The position numbers were made by a program, and so were the translations under genes. From Anticarsia gemmatalis (Eukaryota > Arthropoda > Insecta > Lepidoptera > Erebidae), in assembly GCF_050436995.1 (NCBI RefSeq), contig NC_134757.1, positions 2,306,501 to 2,370,500 of the forward strand: a stretch of DNA of 64,000 nucleotides, given 5' to 3'. Positions 22,301-29,290 of this stretch are shown here, piece by piece. Position 1 is the first letter of the stretch. Each line of letters begins with the position of its first letter. The notes below the pieces were generated by a model, which saw only the letters and a list, made by a program, of their open reading frames with translations, was not told the origin of the DNA and made no database searches.

Positions 22301-22980
22301 CAAATTCCCCGATATGGAAAAAAATACGCCAGAAGATTCTCTTATGATCGAAGGTCTTATTAACATGATTTACAGTTTTGCTACTACTGGGTAAGTAAAT
22401 AAGGCTTCGACACTTGCATAATCTTCCTCTACTTTTGATGTACACTGTTTGATTGCATTTTACCTACGTCACAATCGAAATTATAACGGCTTATTTTCAA
22501 TTTACTGTTTATATAATATTGAGGGCCTGGAGATTTGTAACTCCAGTCTCTCACAAAACCATTGGTAATAATTATAAGTGACGATATTGTTTAACTCTAC
22601 TATAACTTTGTGAAGATAAAAAATATTACAGGGAACTATCTGACACATGCCCACCTACCCGAGAGAGTAGAGCATTTGGGAAATAAAAGAACAGTACTAG
22701 TTAAAAAAGCCTTTATTATACACTGATTTTACCATTCGGCTATACTGTTTTCTGAATTAAATCTATCATTTTTTTTTCTAGAACACCAAAAGTGACCAAC
22801 GATGGTACAGCATGGCCTCCAGTGAAGCCAGGTGCCGCTGAACTGACGTACTTGGACATTCTGTCCCCCACCAAGACTGAGCTCAAGTCCACCACCGACT
22901 TCGGACAGAAAACCTTCTGGGACAAACTGGGCTTCAACGAGAATGAAAACTATCATCCTCATCTTAGAGACGAGCTTTAA
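1206..22980 (+). CDS. Carboxyl/cholinesterase-family esterase, 8 exons, N-terminus outside window
   Basis: Alpha/beta-hydrolase esterase, expected to hydrolyse carboxylic esters; the substrate is not predictable. Exons: 1206-1391, 2406-2591, 18847-19037, 20386-20554, 20982-21166, 21694-21844, 22267-22390, 22782-22980. All introns are GT-AG and phases join without a stop, giving 463 residues plus stop. Visible hallmarks are the oxyanion HGGAF (residues 28-32 of this partial protein), nucleophile Ser108 in GCSAGG, Glu238 in HEGL, His360 in SHGDD, and two cysteines in exon 3 (GCP...DCL) that could form the family's second disulfide loop. Triad spacing (130 and 122 residues) fits the family. The usual length is about 540-560, so roughly 90 N-terminal residues are missing. 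The protein ends in RDEL, a KDEL-type retention signal, so the ER lumen is the inferred location. FLSTGDE followed by GNYGLKDQ recalls insect FE4-like or venom-carboxylesterase-like enzymes, but subclade is uncertain. Confidence 0.93.
1426..1510 (+). repeat. 5S-SINE-1 fragment (5S-like head) in esterase intron
   Basis: The segment starts with the family's 5' end (GGCGCTCATAGCCAG) and runs through GGTTAAGCAACC to GATGGGTA, where it stops. It therefore holds only the 5S rRNA-like head. It begins 34 bases after the exon 1 donor. Confidence 0.7.
1530..1620 (+). repeat. tRNA-headed SINE fragment (group C)
   Basis: The box B-like segment GATCGTGGGTTCGATTTC matches the head of the group C copy around 42492-42695 and the inverted copy at 29128-29290. 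No tail is visible, so it is a truncated copy. Confidence 0.45.
2085..2378. repeat. MITE-A copy or copies ending 27 bp before an exon acceptor
   Basis: The clear copy runs from about 2207 (CAGCGCGAATTTCTAC) to 2378 and has the family core ATCAGCGCCTCTATCGGG. A more diverged half-copy precedes it from about 2085. The right end is only 27 bases from the esterase exon at 2406, so the polypyrimidine and branch-point region is squeezed between the MITE and the exon. Confidence 0.65.
2406..2591 (+). CDS. Esterase exon 2 of window (nucleophile serine)
   Basis: The acceptor is ATTCTAG and the donor GTAAGG; the exon is phase 1 on both sides. It encodes GFLSTGDE, GNYGLKDQ, FGGNPDSVTL and the nucleophilic elbow GCSAGGAS, with Ser at 2540-2542. 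Cys replaces the more usual Glu or Gln before the serine. Confidence 0.95.
2685..2802. mobile_element. MITE-B (Tourist-like hairpin), 118 bp
   Basis: Terminal inverted repeats start TGCCCGGTTTCTGAGG and the whole element folds into a long hairpin. It is flanked by TAA at 2682-2684 and 2803-2805. A 3-bp TAA/TTA target duplication is the mark of PIF/Harbinger-type insertion. Confidence 0.75.
2979..3151. mobile_element. MITE with TGTAAAGGT ends
   Basis: The ends are imperfect inverted repeats of about 45 bp, beginning CTGTAAAGGTACGTCTACAC on the left and the complement of GTAGACTCACCTTTACAG on the right. Both arms contain GCCGAGCA-type motifs. No coding capacity is present and the target duplication is not resolved. 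Confidence 0.65.
3152..4687. other. Intron sequence, mostly featureless
   Basis: AT-rich esterase intron DNA. It contains a short inverted tail of SINE group A at about 3676-3722 (CTGCTGGGCAAGGGTCTCC) and a small AAAC/AAGC-rich simple repeat near 4576-4602. I see no exon or RNA gene. Confidence 0.6.
4688..4760 (+). repeat. Degenerate 5S-SINE-1 head
   Basis: GCGCTCATAGTTAATTGCG, then GGTAAACGATCTGCG and AAAGATGGTTA, follow the order of the 5S-like head in the better copies at 54836 and 1426, with many substitutions. Confidence 0.5.
5031..5455. mobile_element. MITE-A, two copies in direct tandem
   Basis: Two diverged units follow one another in the same orientation, each with GTCGAGTATCGAGAG, GCGCTGATCAGATTTTC and a GTCGATAGT...AATCGAGCTAC end. 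The first contains an inverted repeat between about 5077 and 5153 (CTAAATGTCAAACTCT against AGAGTTTGACATTTAG), so it can fold back. Confidence 0.7.
5581..5600 (+). repeat. Harbinger left terminal inverted repeat
   Basis: TAGACAAATGGCAAACGCTT pairs with the complement of 10048-10068, with a 2-bp length difference after the GGCA. Further AACGCT and TATTCTATTC motifs follow in the subterminal region. Confidence 0.75.
5997..7833 (+). CDS. Harbinger Myb/SANT-like DNA-binding protein, 5 coding exons
   Basis: This is the second protein of the transposon; in animal Harbingers it binds DNA and helps bring the transposase into the nucleus. Exons: 5997-6058, 6198-6330, 6681-6863, 7071-7167, 7262-7833, giving 348 residues with no frame break. 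A non-coding first exon ending at 5830 (donor GTAAGT, acceptor TTTTAG two bases before the ATG) is likely. Residues about 5-110 form a trihelical Myb/SANT-like domain (conserved WNEL, WKK, VWADWK) followed by basic KTKTKKK. Residues about 189-230 are proline-rich, and about 265-325 form a strongly charged coiled coil (ERRRLEHEEARDKRL). The gene runs tail to tail with the transposase. The start ATG is the first in frame after the acceptor. Confidence 0.85.
8038..8043 (+). terminator. Polyadenylation signal of Harbinger Myb-like gene
   Basis: AATAAA lies about 205 bases after the stop codon in otherwise AT-rich 3' sequence and before the convergent transposase 3' end. Confidence 0.55.
8150..8155 (-). 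terminator. Polyadenylation signal of Harbinger transposase
   Basis: TTTATT on the + strand reads AATAAA on the - strand, about 112 bases past the transposase stop. The two convergent transcripts would end within roughly 110 bases of each other. Confidence 0.5.
8267..9714 (-). CDS. Harbinger DDE transposase (HARBI1-like), 5 exons, intact
   Basis: Nuclease that cuts and pastes the element. Exons in transcript order (complement): 9714-9490, 9399-9212, 9094-8962, 8874-8733, 8652-8267. All junctions are GT-AG and join in frame to 357 residues. The acid triad is complete: Asp153 in GCIDCTHI (9049-9051), Asp231 in GDSGYP (8648-8650) and Glu268 in NCIERCFG (8537-8539), with 36 residues between the last two, as expected for the DDE_Tnp_4 family. 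The N-terminal part (FIERFRLNKATFVEL, RTASRCIRQV) looks like the helical region that precedes the catalytic fold in HARBI1. KARW, then CCVLHN, near the C-terminus are also typical. No stop, frameshift or lost catalytic residue was found. Confidence 0.92.
10048..10068 (-). repeat. Harbinger right terminal inverted repeat
   Basis: AGCGTTTGTGCCATTTGTC followed by TA mirrors the left end. Adjacent subterminal sequence carries TCTATTCTATTCC, matching the left-end TATTCTATTC motif. Confidence 0.75.
10069..10513. other. Intron sequence without recognised content
   Basis: AT-rich DNA with near-duplicate short segments (ATCATTAAAATAATAATCAT and TAAATTATTAAAATAAA) around 10256-10300. No exon or repeat head recognised. 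Confidence 0.5.
10514..10665. mobile_element. Short MITE with GACACACCTGC ends
   Basis: TAGTGTAACGACACACCTGC on the left is mirrored by GCGCAAGTGTGTCACTAG on the right. The interior is CpG-rich (GTCCGGCGACGG). A related sequence with CAACACCTGCCAAATCTTCG lies at 61985-62145. Confidence 0.55.
11010..11080 (+). repeat. tRNA-like SINE fragment
   Basis: TGCCTCTGGTCTTGGCAGTAG and GAGGTCTCCGATTCGATTTC have the order of a degenerate tRNA box A and box B. It resembles group D. Confidence 0.4.
11104..11250. repeat. Dispersed repeat family X
   Basis: CGCCCCCTATTACGTGGG, GTAAATGGCGTAACGTG, CACCTCTACTTTTACC and CAGTTATAACAGCCGTGAT recur in the same order at 31555-31745, which establishes a repeat family. 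Its class is unknown. Confidence 0.55.
11545..11760 (-). repeat. LINE/SINE tail family Y, partial inverted copy
   Basis: The sequence begins CTATACTAATATTATAAAGC and continues with GAGGAAGGCTTAAAGC and CGCTACAACCAATAGGAGC, matching the family seen complete at 59138-59409. The end is truncated or diverged. Confidence 0.65.
12116..12170 (+). repeat. Tail of repeat family Z
   Basis: TGGTCTCTGTCTACCCC, then GAAGGTGTGATTTTATGTATG, is the 3' end of the family seen longer at 53130-53270. Confidence 0.55.
12523..12672. mobile_element. MITE-C copy
   Basis: Matches the copy at 23896-24048 over GTACATTGCTGCTTTGATG, AAACCAATGTACAGCATAG and TTTAAAATAGTTG. The ends form an inverted repeat around ATCTCAG...TTGATACGTGAT, diverged here. 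Confidence 0.55.
13277..13424 (+). repeat. Repeat family Z copy with GTATGT tail
   Basis: CCTGTATGACAAGATG, GTTTGTAAGGAGCGTACC, CAAGTGGCGTTCTCTAG and GATTTTATATATGTATGTG occur in the same order as copies near 30082, 51120, 53130 and 55079. Confidence 0.65.
13663..13890 (+). mobile_element. tRNA-headed SINE group B, near full length
   Basis: The head has box A (TTTGGCGCAGTGGTTAACG) and box B (GAGCTCGAATCCC), then a body with GATGAGCACGAGTATT and GATATGTTTATC that is shared with the inverted copies at 17386 and 54504. The shared non-tRNA body shows it is a SINE, not a tRNA gene. Confidence 0.75.
14237..14452. mobile_element. Tc1/mariner-type MITE, 216 bp
   Basis: TACAGTCAGCTCCAAAAGT at the left is mirrored by a perfect 19-bp ACTTTTGGAGCTGACTGTA at the right; the outer TA can be the duplicated target. 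The interior is AT-rich and non-coding. Confidence 0.8.
14758..14840. repeat. Two adjacent hairpins
   Basis: ATATATATATTTTTGAT pairs with ATCAAAAATATATAT. Immediately after, CTTTTTAAACCA pairs with TGGTTTAAAAAG around a short centre. No known element was recognised. Confidence 0.6.
14880..14990. repeat. Inverted-repeat segment with CCGAAC motifs
   Basis: CGGCACAAGCCGAACAA faces TTGTTCGTGCCAAACCG and CGTGCCGAACGG. It may be the remains of a small foldback element. Confidence 0.4.
15735..15905 (-). repeat. LINE (RTE-like) 3' fragment, inverted
   Basis: AATATAAATGCGAAAGTGAC, then GATTTTGATGAAATTTTATAC, is the reverse of the tail typical of lepidopteran RTE-type LINEs, compare the forward copy at 52697-52912. 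Confidence 0.5.
16022..16312 (+). mobile_element. tRNA-headed SINE group A, near full length
   Basis: The head GCAGTGATAGCCGAGTGGTT contains box A and GGTTTGAACCC is box B. The body carries CTAACGGTGAAGGAAAACAT and ends CCCTTGCCCAGCAGTGGGG. It is almost identical in structure to the copy at 53646-53950 and lacks a short segment in the middle. Confidence 0.8.
16929..17101. mobile_element. MITE-A copy
   Basis: GTAGCTCGATTCTCTAT at the left and ACAGAATCACGCTAC at the right. The interior holds CGACTACCGACAACCG and GATCAGCGCCTCTGACGGG, the family core. Confidence 0.75.
17228..17345. repeat. LINE-tail-like fragment with GTCT repeats
   Basis: TGACCCGTGCTTTACTCGCG, then (TGTC)n and GTTCGCGATAAACG, is the common start of degenerate RTE-type tails in this window. 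Confidence 0.4.
17386..17628 (-). mobile_element. tRNA-headed SINE group B, full length, inverted
   Basis: On the - strand it opens CTGCACGTTTGGCGCAGTGG, has box B GGTGGGTTCGAATCCCACC, and ends near ATAACCGTGTG. It agrees closely with the copy at 54504-54782. Confidence 0.8.
17629..18522. other. Intron sequence, little content
   Basis: AT-rich DNA. A LINE-tail-like fragment occurs near 18040-18130 (ATATTGATGAAATTTGGTAC). No exon was found between it and the esterase exon at 18847. Confidence 0.5.
18523..18680 (-). repeat. 5S-SINE-1 fragment, inverted, 5' truncated
   Basis: It begins (in + orientation) with CGTATGGTTAGTGGTCAACC and runs to CCGAAGCACGGAGACCCTCAG. The 5S-like head is missing, as expected for 5' truncation or decay. 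Confidence 0.65.
18847..19037 (+). CDS. Esterase exon 3 of window
   Basis: The acceptor ATCCAG follows a 16.25 kb intron; the donor is GTACGT. Entry is phase 1 and exit phase 0. It encodes GTFSKAISYSGSAL and then GCPTTT...DCLKYRP, with the two cysteines that could form the family's internal disulfide loop. Confidence 0.93.
19038..20385. other. Esterase intron
   Basis: This 1.35 kb intron is AT-rich. A degenerate 5S-SINE-1 piece (GTCTTAATTGCCAACAATTG, CCTCCGAAGCATTG) lies at about 20126-20185. No other element was recognised. Confidence 0.55.
20386..20554 (+). CDS. Esterase exon 4 of window (catalytic Glu)
   Basis: The acceptor is GTTTAG and the donor GTAAAC. Entry is phase 0 and exit phase 1. 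It starts DWKVHMFTPFSPVVE and ends with VTAHEGLYPA, where Glu at 20533-20535 fits the triad acid. His stands before it instead of the more usual Asp or Ser. Confidence 0.93.
20641..20760. mobile_element. 120-bp hairpin MITE in esterase intron
   Basis: TTCTACTGTGAACGG at the left is mirrored by CCCGTTTACAGTAGAA at the right, and CCAAGTTTACGG faces CCGTAAACC inside. No coding capacity. Confidence 0.6.
20982..21166 (+). CDS. Esterase exon 5 of window
   Basis: The acceptor TTTCAG and donor GTAAGC are canonical; phase 1 in and phase 0 out. It encodes the variable region (DPSLLEDLEANWEELA, then RRKEVAQAIKQHYLGG), with no catalytic residues expected here. Confidence 0.92.
21466..21617 (-). repeat. 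Non-LTR LINE 3' UTR fragment, inverted
   Basis: ATTCAAATTCAAATC, then TTATTCATTTAGGTCAAA and GAATTTACCGCCAGTTCG, on + is the reverse of a LINE tail. Similar copies are at 27228 (-) and 40500 (+), and a related tail follows the RT fragment at 63538. Confidence 0.65.
21694..21844 (+). CDS. Esterase exon 6 of window
   Basis: The acceptor is TTACAG and the donor GTAAAC; phase 0 in and phase 1 out. It encodes ALSDRLFVADVGKFAQ and VHQYSYRAS, the conserved region leading to the catalytic histidine. Confidence 0.93.
21865..22148 (-). mobile_element. tRNA-headed SINE group A in esterase intron, inverted
   Basis: On the + strand it reads from CTGGGCAAGGGTCTCCTCCC to CGAGTTCGAACCTGTGACC and GTGGGAGGTACCAACTTATA, the reverse of a full group A unit. 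It fills most of the 422-bp intron. Confidence 0.75.
22267..22390 (+). CDS. Esterase exon 7 of window (catalytic His)
   Basis: The acceptor is CTGCAG and the donor GTAAGT; phase 1 in and phase 2 out. It encodes GVSHGDDV, with the triad His at 22275-22277, then the helix IEGLINMIYSFATTG. Confidence 0.95.
22782..22980 (+). CDS. Esterase last exon with RDEL terminus
   Basis: The acceptor TTTCTAG follows a T-rich tract and the exon is entered in phase 2. It encodes the family's WPPVKP...YLDI segment, then TFWDKLGF, and stops after HPHLRDEL. The last four residues form a KDEL-type ER retention signal. Confidence 0.95.
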
Positions 22981-23030
22981 TTATTTTCGTATACGTTCGT
23001 ATTACTACGTAGTTATTTTAATTAGAAGTA

Positions 23031-23047
23031 AATAAAAGTTTAATAAA
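23031..23047 (+). terminator. Esterase polyadenylation signals
   Basis: Two AATAAA hexamers (23031-23036 and 23042-23047) lie 50-70 bases after the stop codon, followed by a T-rich tract. This marks the end of the gene. Confidence 0.75.
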
Positions 23048-23895
23048 TTGTTTTTTTTTTATTAAAAATATTTTTGACCCGGAACGTTGTTTGTCGTATC
23101 TCTTTTTTCAACTTACTTAGTGGCTTACTTTCGGGAGTATATACATAATGTATGTATGTTGTATGTATGTATAATGAGTCTAATAATAATAATTCTTGCT
23201 AAAAATCAAATTCAGAGCAAACTCTCGCTTTAGTAGCAGCCCAAACAAAAATGACAATCATTGATATGTACAAAATTATGCATTAAATTTGAAAGATACC
23301 CCAAAAACATTTCGCCAGATTTCGACTACCACATGGAACACCATCTTTAAAAAATGACCATTGATTAAGTTCACTAGACAAGATACAAAATTCACGAGTA
23401 CAGACATAAAAATTACAAACGATTTACGAACCTCTTGCTTTTTTCGAAGTCGGTTAAACATCGAAACAGTTGCAATTTTTTCTTTAAAATAATAATATTT
23501 TACTAATAGAATTCAAAGATGTACGTTGTTTAAAAATGTCTGGTCTAGGAATATTCCATACATAAATAATATTATAATTATCGTTCGGATTGTTTACGTC
23601 TGTGGATCCTGTGTTATTTTATAATTAGTCTACACACGTGTACACAAACAAGTTAATATGTGTTTTAAATTCTAATTTCTGTACCCACATCAAAAAAGTT
23701 AAAATTGATCTCAGATACTGAAATGTTCAAAGCGAGAATATGCTTTAAATCGATCTTGCAGCTTTGTAGGTTGTGGTTTGCATGACCACCCTGGGAAGAG
23801 AGTCCCAAATAATCCTGCACTCCATACTGCAGGTGTATGCTTAATCCATTAGCCACGTTAAAAAAAGTGGTGGTTTGTCGGCCCTGTATGCCTAT
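23048..23895. other. Intergenic sequence, no recognised content
   Basis: AT-rich sequence after the esterase gene with a small TATG/TGTA-type simple repeat near 23148-23175. No gene is supported. Confidence 0.55.
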
Positions 23896-24048
23896 CTCGT
23901 ATCTCAGTTAACAAATAGTGTACGTCAAATTGATGGCTACTATGCAGTACATTGCTGCATTGGCATAACGTGTTGATCACTTAAATCTGAGGAAAAAAAC
24001 AATGTACAGCATAGTCCTTTAAAATAGTCGTCAGTTGAGGTACGTGAT
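23896..24048. mobile_element. MITE-C copy, best preserved
   Basis: CGTATCTCAGTTAACAA at the left is mirrored by GTCGTCAGTTGAGGTACG at the right. The interior has GTACATTGCTGC and AATGTACAGCATAG, themselves a partial inverted pair. Confidence 0.65.
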
Positions 24049-25016
24049 AGTCCTCTGGTCTCAAGTCAATGGAGTTTCGATCCTAGTCTAAAAAAATCAC
24101 ATCATATTATACACTTTCTGATACTATATCTAGGTAGTGTTGATTACTTTGTTGATGAACTGATATAACTAACATAGCTATTTGTATCGGAATTTAAGTC
24201 ATGCGGAACGGCGACCGATGTAGAATTAGTACAGAACGAAGTATTGAGTTCTCGTTGGGAACAAAAGTTATCAAGAACTAGTTTTAATACCATATTTTGT
24301 AGTAGAGTATAAGCTAAAATTGTTTAATGACTCACAGTTCTATTGAAGTTTTTAAAGTTTTTCTTTTGTAAAAAAAAAAACAATAATCGGTCTAGTGCTA
24401 GTCGGATTTGCGAACGAAAGCTGGAAAGTTACACAAAAAAAGTCTGTTTGAGAATGGAACCCTACTACGCGTAGGTTAAATTTAGTTGCCTAGTAATAAA
24501 GTTATTCGAGATTCTTTTAAGAAATTTTCAAGAATTTTAGGAACGAAATTGTGTTATTAAAAATAGACTAAATATAGGTAAATGTAAAGTATTTACGTAG
24601 CTATTACGAACATGAATCAAATACTATGTAAGTAATTGAATTCTACAAATAATTCTATAAGTTTCTATAGTACATAGTTTAGAAAGGGCCCGCACCAAGT
24701 AACTAGGCAGTTGCAAAGGCCAACAAGTAACTTGTAGTTCACTAAAGATAATATTATGTTTATGAAGTTCCGATGTTATGGGAAGGATTTAGTAACTGTT
24801 GTTACGGTCAAGTTTACAACCATTTGCAACTCCTTTTTGTTTAATCAATGAAAACATTTGGTTACAATAACGCAAGCTTGGAAATGTTTCAATCTTATTT
24901 TACGTGCAGATCGTGACTTTAAGTTTAATATACTGTAAAATATTTACGTAATTAATTCAATACGTATTAATGAAATTTTTTTTATTGACTTTGCAGTAAA
25001 CATTCTGAGGGAACTA
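24049..25016. other. Intergenic sequence, no recognised content
   Basis: AT-rich with a poly-A run near 24370. Nothing gene-like or repeat-like was recognised. Confidence 0.5.
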
Positions 25017-25189
25017 GTACCGCGATTCTCTACCACTATCGACTACCGACAACCGGCTAGCTATCGAAAAATGTTGTATGACTTTCTGATCAGCGCCTCT
25101 AGCGGACATCGTAAGAACTATTTTTGCGGTACATTATCAATGTCGAACTCTCAATAATCGGTGGTTCCAATTGTAGAGAATCGTGCTTG
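25017..25189. mobile_element. MITE-A copy
   Basis: GTACCGCGATTCTCTAC at the left and GTAGAGAATCGTGCTT at the right are clear inverted ends. The interior has CGACAACCGGCTAGCTATCG and ATCAGCGCCTCTAGCGG. Confidence 0.8.
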
Positions 25190-25688
25190 AGTATTTTTGT
25201 ATATCTTGGAAAATATGTAAAAATACATAGCTAAGTTTGCACGTAAAGCGCCGATTATACTTTAATCAAACAATGCTGTTTTAGAGTAATTGACTACACA
25301 ATATTAGGTACGACTGGAGTCGTGCATCTACTCTTTACATTACTAACAATGTTTGCTTCTAAGCCTTTGTCTAATTTGCACGTTACATATTAGCATAATA
25401 CGTCTCACTTACTTATCTGTACTATGTACCCAACTATCTCGCTATCTCTATGAAATGTAAACAGAAAATCTATGCTATTCTGTAACCGTATTTTTATTGT
25501 TACATTCCATCATTTTTTGACAATATCGAATGAAAAGAACAACATAGCGCACTCTTACTTTCTTTTGTTATTTATATTTTGTATATAACAATATAGTTGA
25601 GTTTAGTAAAAATACATAAATGAAGAAATGAAGTACACAAATACAAATAATGAAGAATTATAAGAATCATACGAAAAGCATATTATCA

Positions 25689-25864
25689 GTAGCGCGATTC
25701 TCTACAAGTATTGATAAATAATCGCCCCGCTATGCGCTATTTAGAAATGTTGTATGAAAATCTAATCAGCCCCAGCCAGGTACAGCAGGAACTGTCTGCA
25801 AAGTATTTTTTAAATGTCAAACTCTCGTTTACTCGAGAGTACCGGCTGTACAGAATCGCGCTAC
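25689..25864. mobile_element. MITE-A copy
   Basis: GTAGCGCGATTCTCTAC at the left and ACAGAATCGCGCTAC at the right. It lies 500 bases after another copy, and its interior is more diverged. Confidence 0.75.
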
Positions 25865-27227
25865 AAGATTTTCTCATTACTCAGTAAATATAGCTCGAAT
25901 TCAAGCAAATCCATCAAAAGTTTTGCTCATATGATGTTTACCGATCTGGAACAAGTATGTCTGAGGGGTAATTAGAAAACAGACTATGTCTATATTAATA
26001 TTATGTTTTAGAAGTAAAACTACTAACATACATATAACTAGGTATAATATTATGAATCGAATTTCCCCGTCAATCTATCTGTTCGTGATAAACAAAAAAA
26101 CTACTGAAGGACTTGATACGCAATTTAAAGTATAGATAGAACGGTTTATGAGAAATACAATACAAAGTCTTTTCATATTTTTGTGTCAAACGAAAATCAA
26201 CATCATTATGAGTGAACTTGTACTGAATAATTAATACAGGCCTCAAGTATAACAAAACTTATTTGCTCAAGGAATTCCCTTTCTTTGCAAATTATACCCC
26301 TGTGAAACAATACTGTTGAAAACAATTACAAAAGTAGGTGAAATCTTATTATTGTTAGTACTTTTCGGTTCACAAAACATGAGACTTCTAAAACTGTTTT
26401 GTTTCAAAATATTTATAAGTAAATCTCCCGACGTCGCCATTGGGATTACTTAATAATTTACATATTATATCAGACAAGTTTTGAAGAAAGATTTTATAAA
26501 AAACTTTCTAAGAAAGATATATCGTTGGGTGTCTAATGCCAGAATATTTTAAACTGACGTAGACAGAAGGTCGATAGGACAAAAACTCTCCCTTTATTCA
26601 TAATATCTTCTCTTATGTATTAAAATAAATCACCAAACGTGTTGCTAAGCGCAAATCTCAAGAAAGGCTCAACCGATTCGTCTTATTGTTTTTGTAAAAT
26701 TGTTTTTAATACACGGGCAAAGAAAAATAAAAAATGCAAAGAACATTTGTGAGCGGTGTCGCGCGGGTCATCTCGTTTTATAATTTATAATACCTAAGTA
26801 AACAAACATATCAAGTACAAGCCTCTCCAAAACTAAAGTATTTTATCCGCTAATGTCCATATGCACTACACCACTAAAATAAAAATATACATACATACTA
26901 CATAATATATTATGTGTGTACTAAGAATTTCCATAGACATGTAGTCAAACGACCAAGTAATGCACCATCAGTCTGCCAAAACACATTTTATAGACCGCAA
27001 CGTACTGTCAAGAATGTAACCATTAGTAAGAAGAATTGCCACATAAATATCTTTGTACAACCCTCACGCAGCCATCTGATTCTAAACTAAAGCCTGTTAT
27101 ATAGTAGCTAGACTACAGGACATATATTTTAAAAATAAAAGCAAAAATTGCCCGACTGCCTATTACAATTTAAGGGCATCTTATTATTTAATTTTAATAT
27201 TAAATCACTGACCGATTTTAGACGTAA
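25865..27227. other. Intergenic sequence
   Basis: AT-rich, with degenerate LINE-tail-like pieces near 26000-26110 and a stretch rich in ATACATAC near 26890. No gene is supported. Confidence 0.5.
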
Positions 27228-27335
27228 AACCAGATCATTTATTCATTTAGGTCAAATGATGACTTTTTGATAGTCAATGATGCAGGGAGTGAATTTACCA
27301 CCAGTTCGGAAGGTAGGGCCAATGACAACGAAAAA
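27228..27335 (-). repeat. LINE 3' UTR fragment, inverted
   Basis: CATTTATTCATTTAGGTCAA, GATAGTCAATGATGCAGG and TACCACCAGTTCGGAAGG match the copies at 21466 and 40500. Confidence 0.6.
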
Positions 27336-28194
27336 GTTCATAACATAAATTAAATCAATATAATATTAAGGTGTTATTTAGAATGAAGATAGTTGATGAA
27401 CTGAGATAGGCGTAAGCTACTGATTTTTAAACCTAACATTAACCCCTTATTCTCTGAAATTAGGGGATGAAACTTTGTACGCAAGCAGAATAACCTGATA
27501 CAAATTTTAATTCTAAAACAAAACCAAAATGGTTGTTACAAATAGTTAAAATATACACTAAAACTCTTTAACACGTAACCCTACTCAGTCCAGACTATAT
27601 CAATAAGCTTAAAACTATTGTAAAGATAAGTACTGTAGTTCTCTAGAGGCTCTCGCGTCTCAAAAGAAAATGTCATTCTAAAGTGCTCCTGTAAACCGTA
27701 AACTTACGTTCCATGTTCCAACTCTTTGCATTTTCCAGTCACGTTTTTAATGACAGCACGCTCAACTTATTCAATTTCCTCACCACACAGCTTATACGAT
27801 AAACAACACTATACACCATCCATTACTCTCTCATAAACTCAAAAGTTTCGACAGTCTTGAACAAAGACGGCAGTGGATTGAAAATTGTTTTGATGTTGCG
27901 GTAAGTCGAAGTTGGAAGCGTAGTGAAGGGGTGCAAGAAACGCTGAATTTCAAGCAATAATTTAATTACAACGGAATGCTTGGAAACCCAAATTGCTGGA
28001 GTAATTATGCCTTATGTAACTTTGTATGAAAATTCAAGCTTTCGTATTAAATGTAAAACATAGTTGAGTTATTATTTCATTGTCATAAGACATTTAGATA
28101 TGATTAAAATAGACTTCGTTTCTGATAGGTAAACGGCGACATGTGAATTGACTGCGCCTAACGTTGCTCCCGAACAGTAAATGGAACCTAAGGG
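27336..28194. other. Intergenic sequence, no recognised content
   Basis: AT-rich, unremarkable; no element or exon recognised. Confidence 0.45.
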
Positions 28195-28625
28195 GCAATT
28201 TCCTATCGTTATTGACTAACTTCTACCGACCTAGCTATGAAGAAGCGTTGCGCCCCTAGCGTGTTCTGTAGAAACTAATCTATGTATCTATCGTATGGTT
28301 AGTGGTCAACCTAGTGTCAAAGTAGTTTAAGCCGCCCGAATGGCTTAACGACTGTTGTCTTAATTGACAACAACCGGGACCAGCGTTTTATGTGCCCTCC
28401 GAAGCACGGACACGCTTAGTTCAAATACCACTATACGGTCAACCATCTATAGAATGACGGCTCCAGCGGGTGCTTAACCCACAGATCGTTTATCGACCGG
28501 TGAGCGCAACTGGCTGTGAGCGCCTCATAGAAATATAAACTAAGTAGATGTCAGTAGATTTAAATGTCAAACTGTCAATACCCGATAGCATTGAGTGTTA
28601 CCAATCTCACTAAAAGTCAAATTTT
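28195..28625. mobile_element. MITE-A copy interrupted by a 5S-SINE-1
   Basis: The left part (GACTAACTTCTACCGACC, CGCCCCTAGCG, TGTAGAAACTA) and right part (TTTAAATGTCAAACTGTC, then CCCGATAGCATTG) are the two halves of a diverged MITE-A. They are separated by about 245 bases of 5S-SINE-1. Confidence 0.65.
28281..28526 (-). mobile_element. 5S-SINE-1, full length, inverted, nested in MITE-A
   Basis: On the - strand it starts GAGGCGCTCACAGCCAGTTG, passes GGTTAAGCACCC and the GCACGG region, and ends ...CTAACCATACGATAGATAC. The tail is a short ATAG-type simple sequence. Confidence 0.75.
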
Positions 28626-29127
28626 ATTGATTTTATAAAAATAATATATTTATTTTCAAAAGTAAAAAGTTTTCGGCGTGATGTAATGAGTAAACATTCA
28701 ATGGAGCATACAAGCATCCAAATTTTCGTTATACAAACGGTTAGTGAATACTTTCTAAACTGCCATTTCACTTAGGTAAAACATACAGAGCGCTAGATGT
28801 TCGCATTAGCGGCGCAAACAGTTTAAGTACAATAGTGACTGGGTTCCTTACAAACTCAGCTATTGACGCTCTGCTGGCAAGTTGGCGTGTGTTACACGTT
28901 TTACACTATACAGGTCAGTATCGCTGGTATTTGAGGCAAGGATGCTATGGAGCTACGTAACTGAAATTGTCGGATATCCCAAAAAAATATCGTATATCGT
29001 ATCCGATGTAAAAGTTTCGTTTCGAGGCAAAGTTTATTAAAATTTACAACAAATAAATAAAACTATATAATTTTCTTTTCTGTTATTTGAACATTTTTAT
29101 AATTTTCGTAACCGAAACTTCTTTATT

Positions 29128-29290
29128 AAAAAAGACAACTCCCGCATTAAGAATTGCTCTTGTGCCTTTACAGACATACAAACAACGGACACAATGTACA
29201 ACTAGATTCGAAATAATTATTTGTGGATCGCACAAATAATTGTTTCGTGTGGGAATCGAACCCACAACCTACCTACGCAATAGTTCTCTG
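29128..29290 (-). mobile_element. tRNA-headed SINE group C, inverted
   Basis: On the - strand it has box B (GTGGGTTCGATTCCCACACG), then TTTGTGCGATCCACAAATAA and GCACAAGAGCAATTCTTAAT, ending in a T/A-rich tail. Related copies are at 37835 and 42492. Confidence 0.65.
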
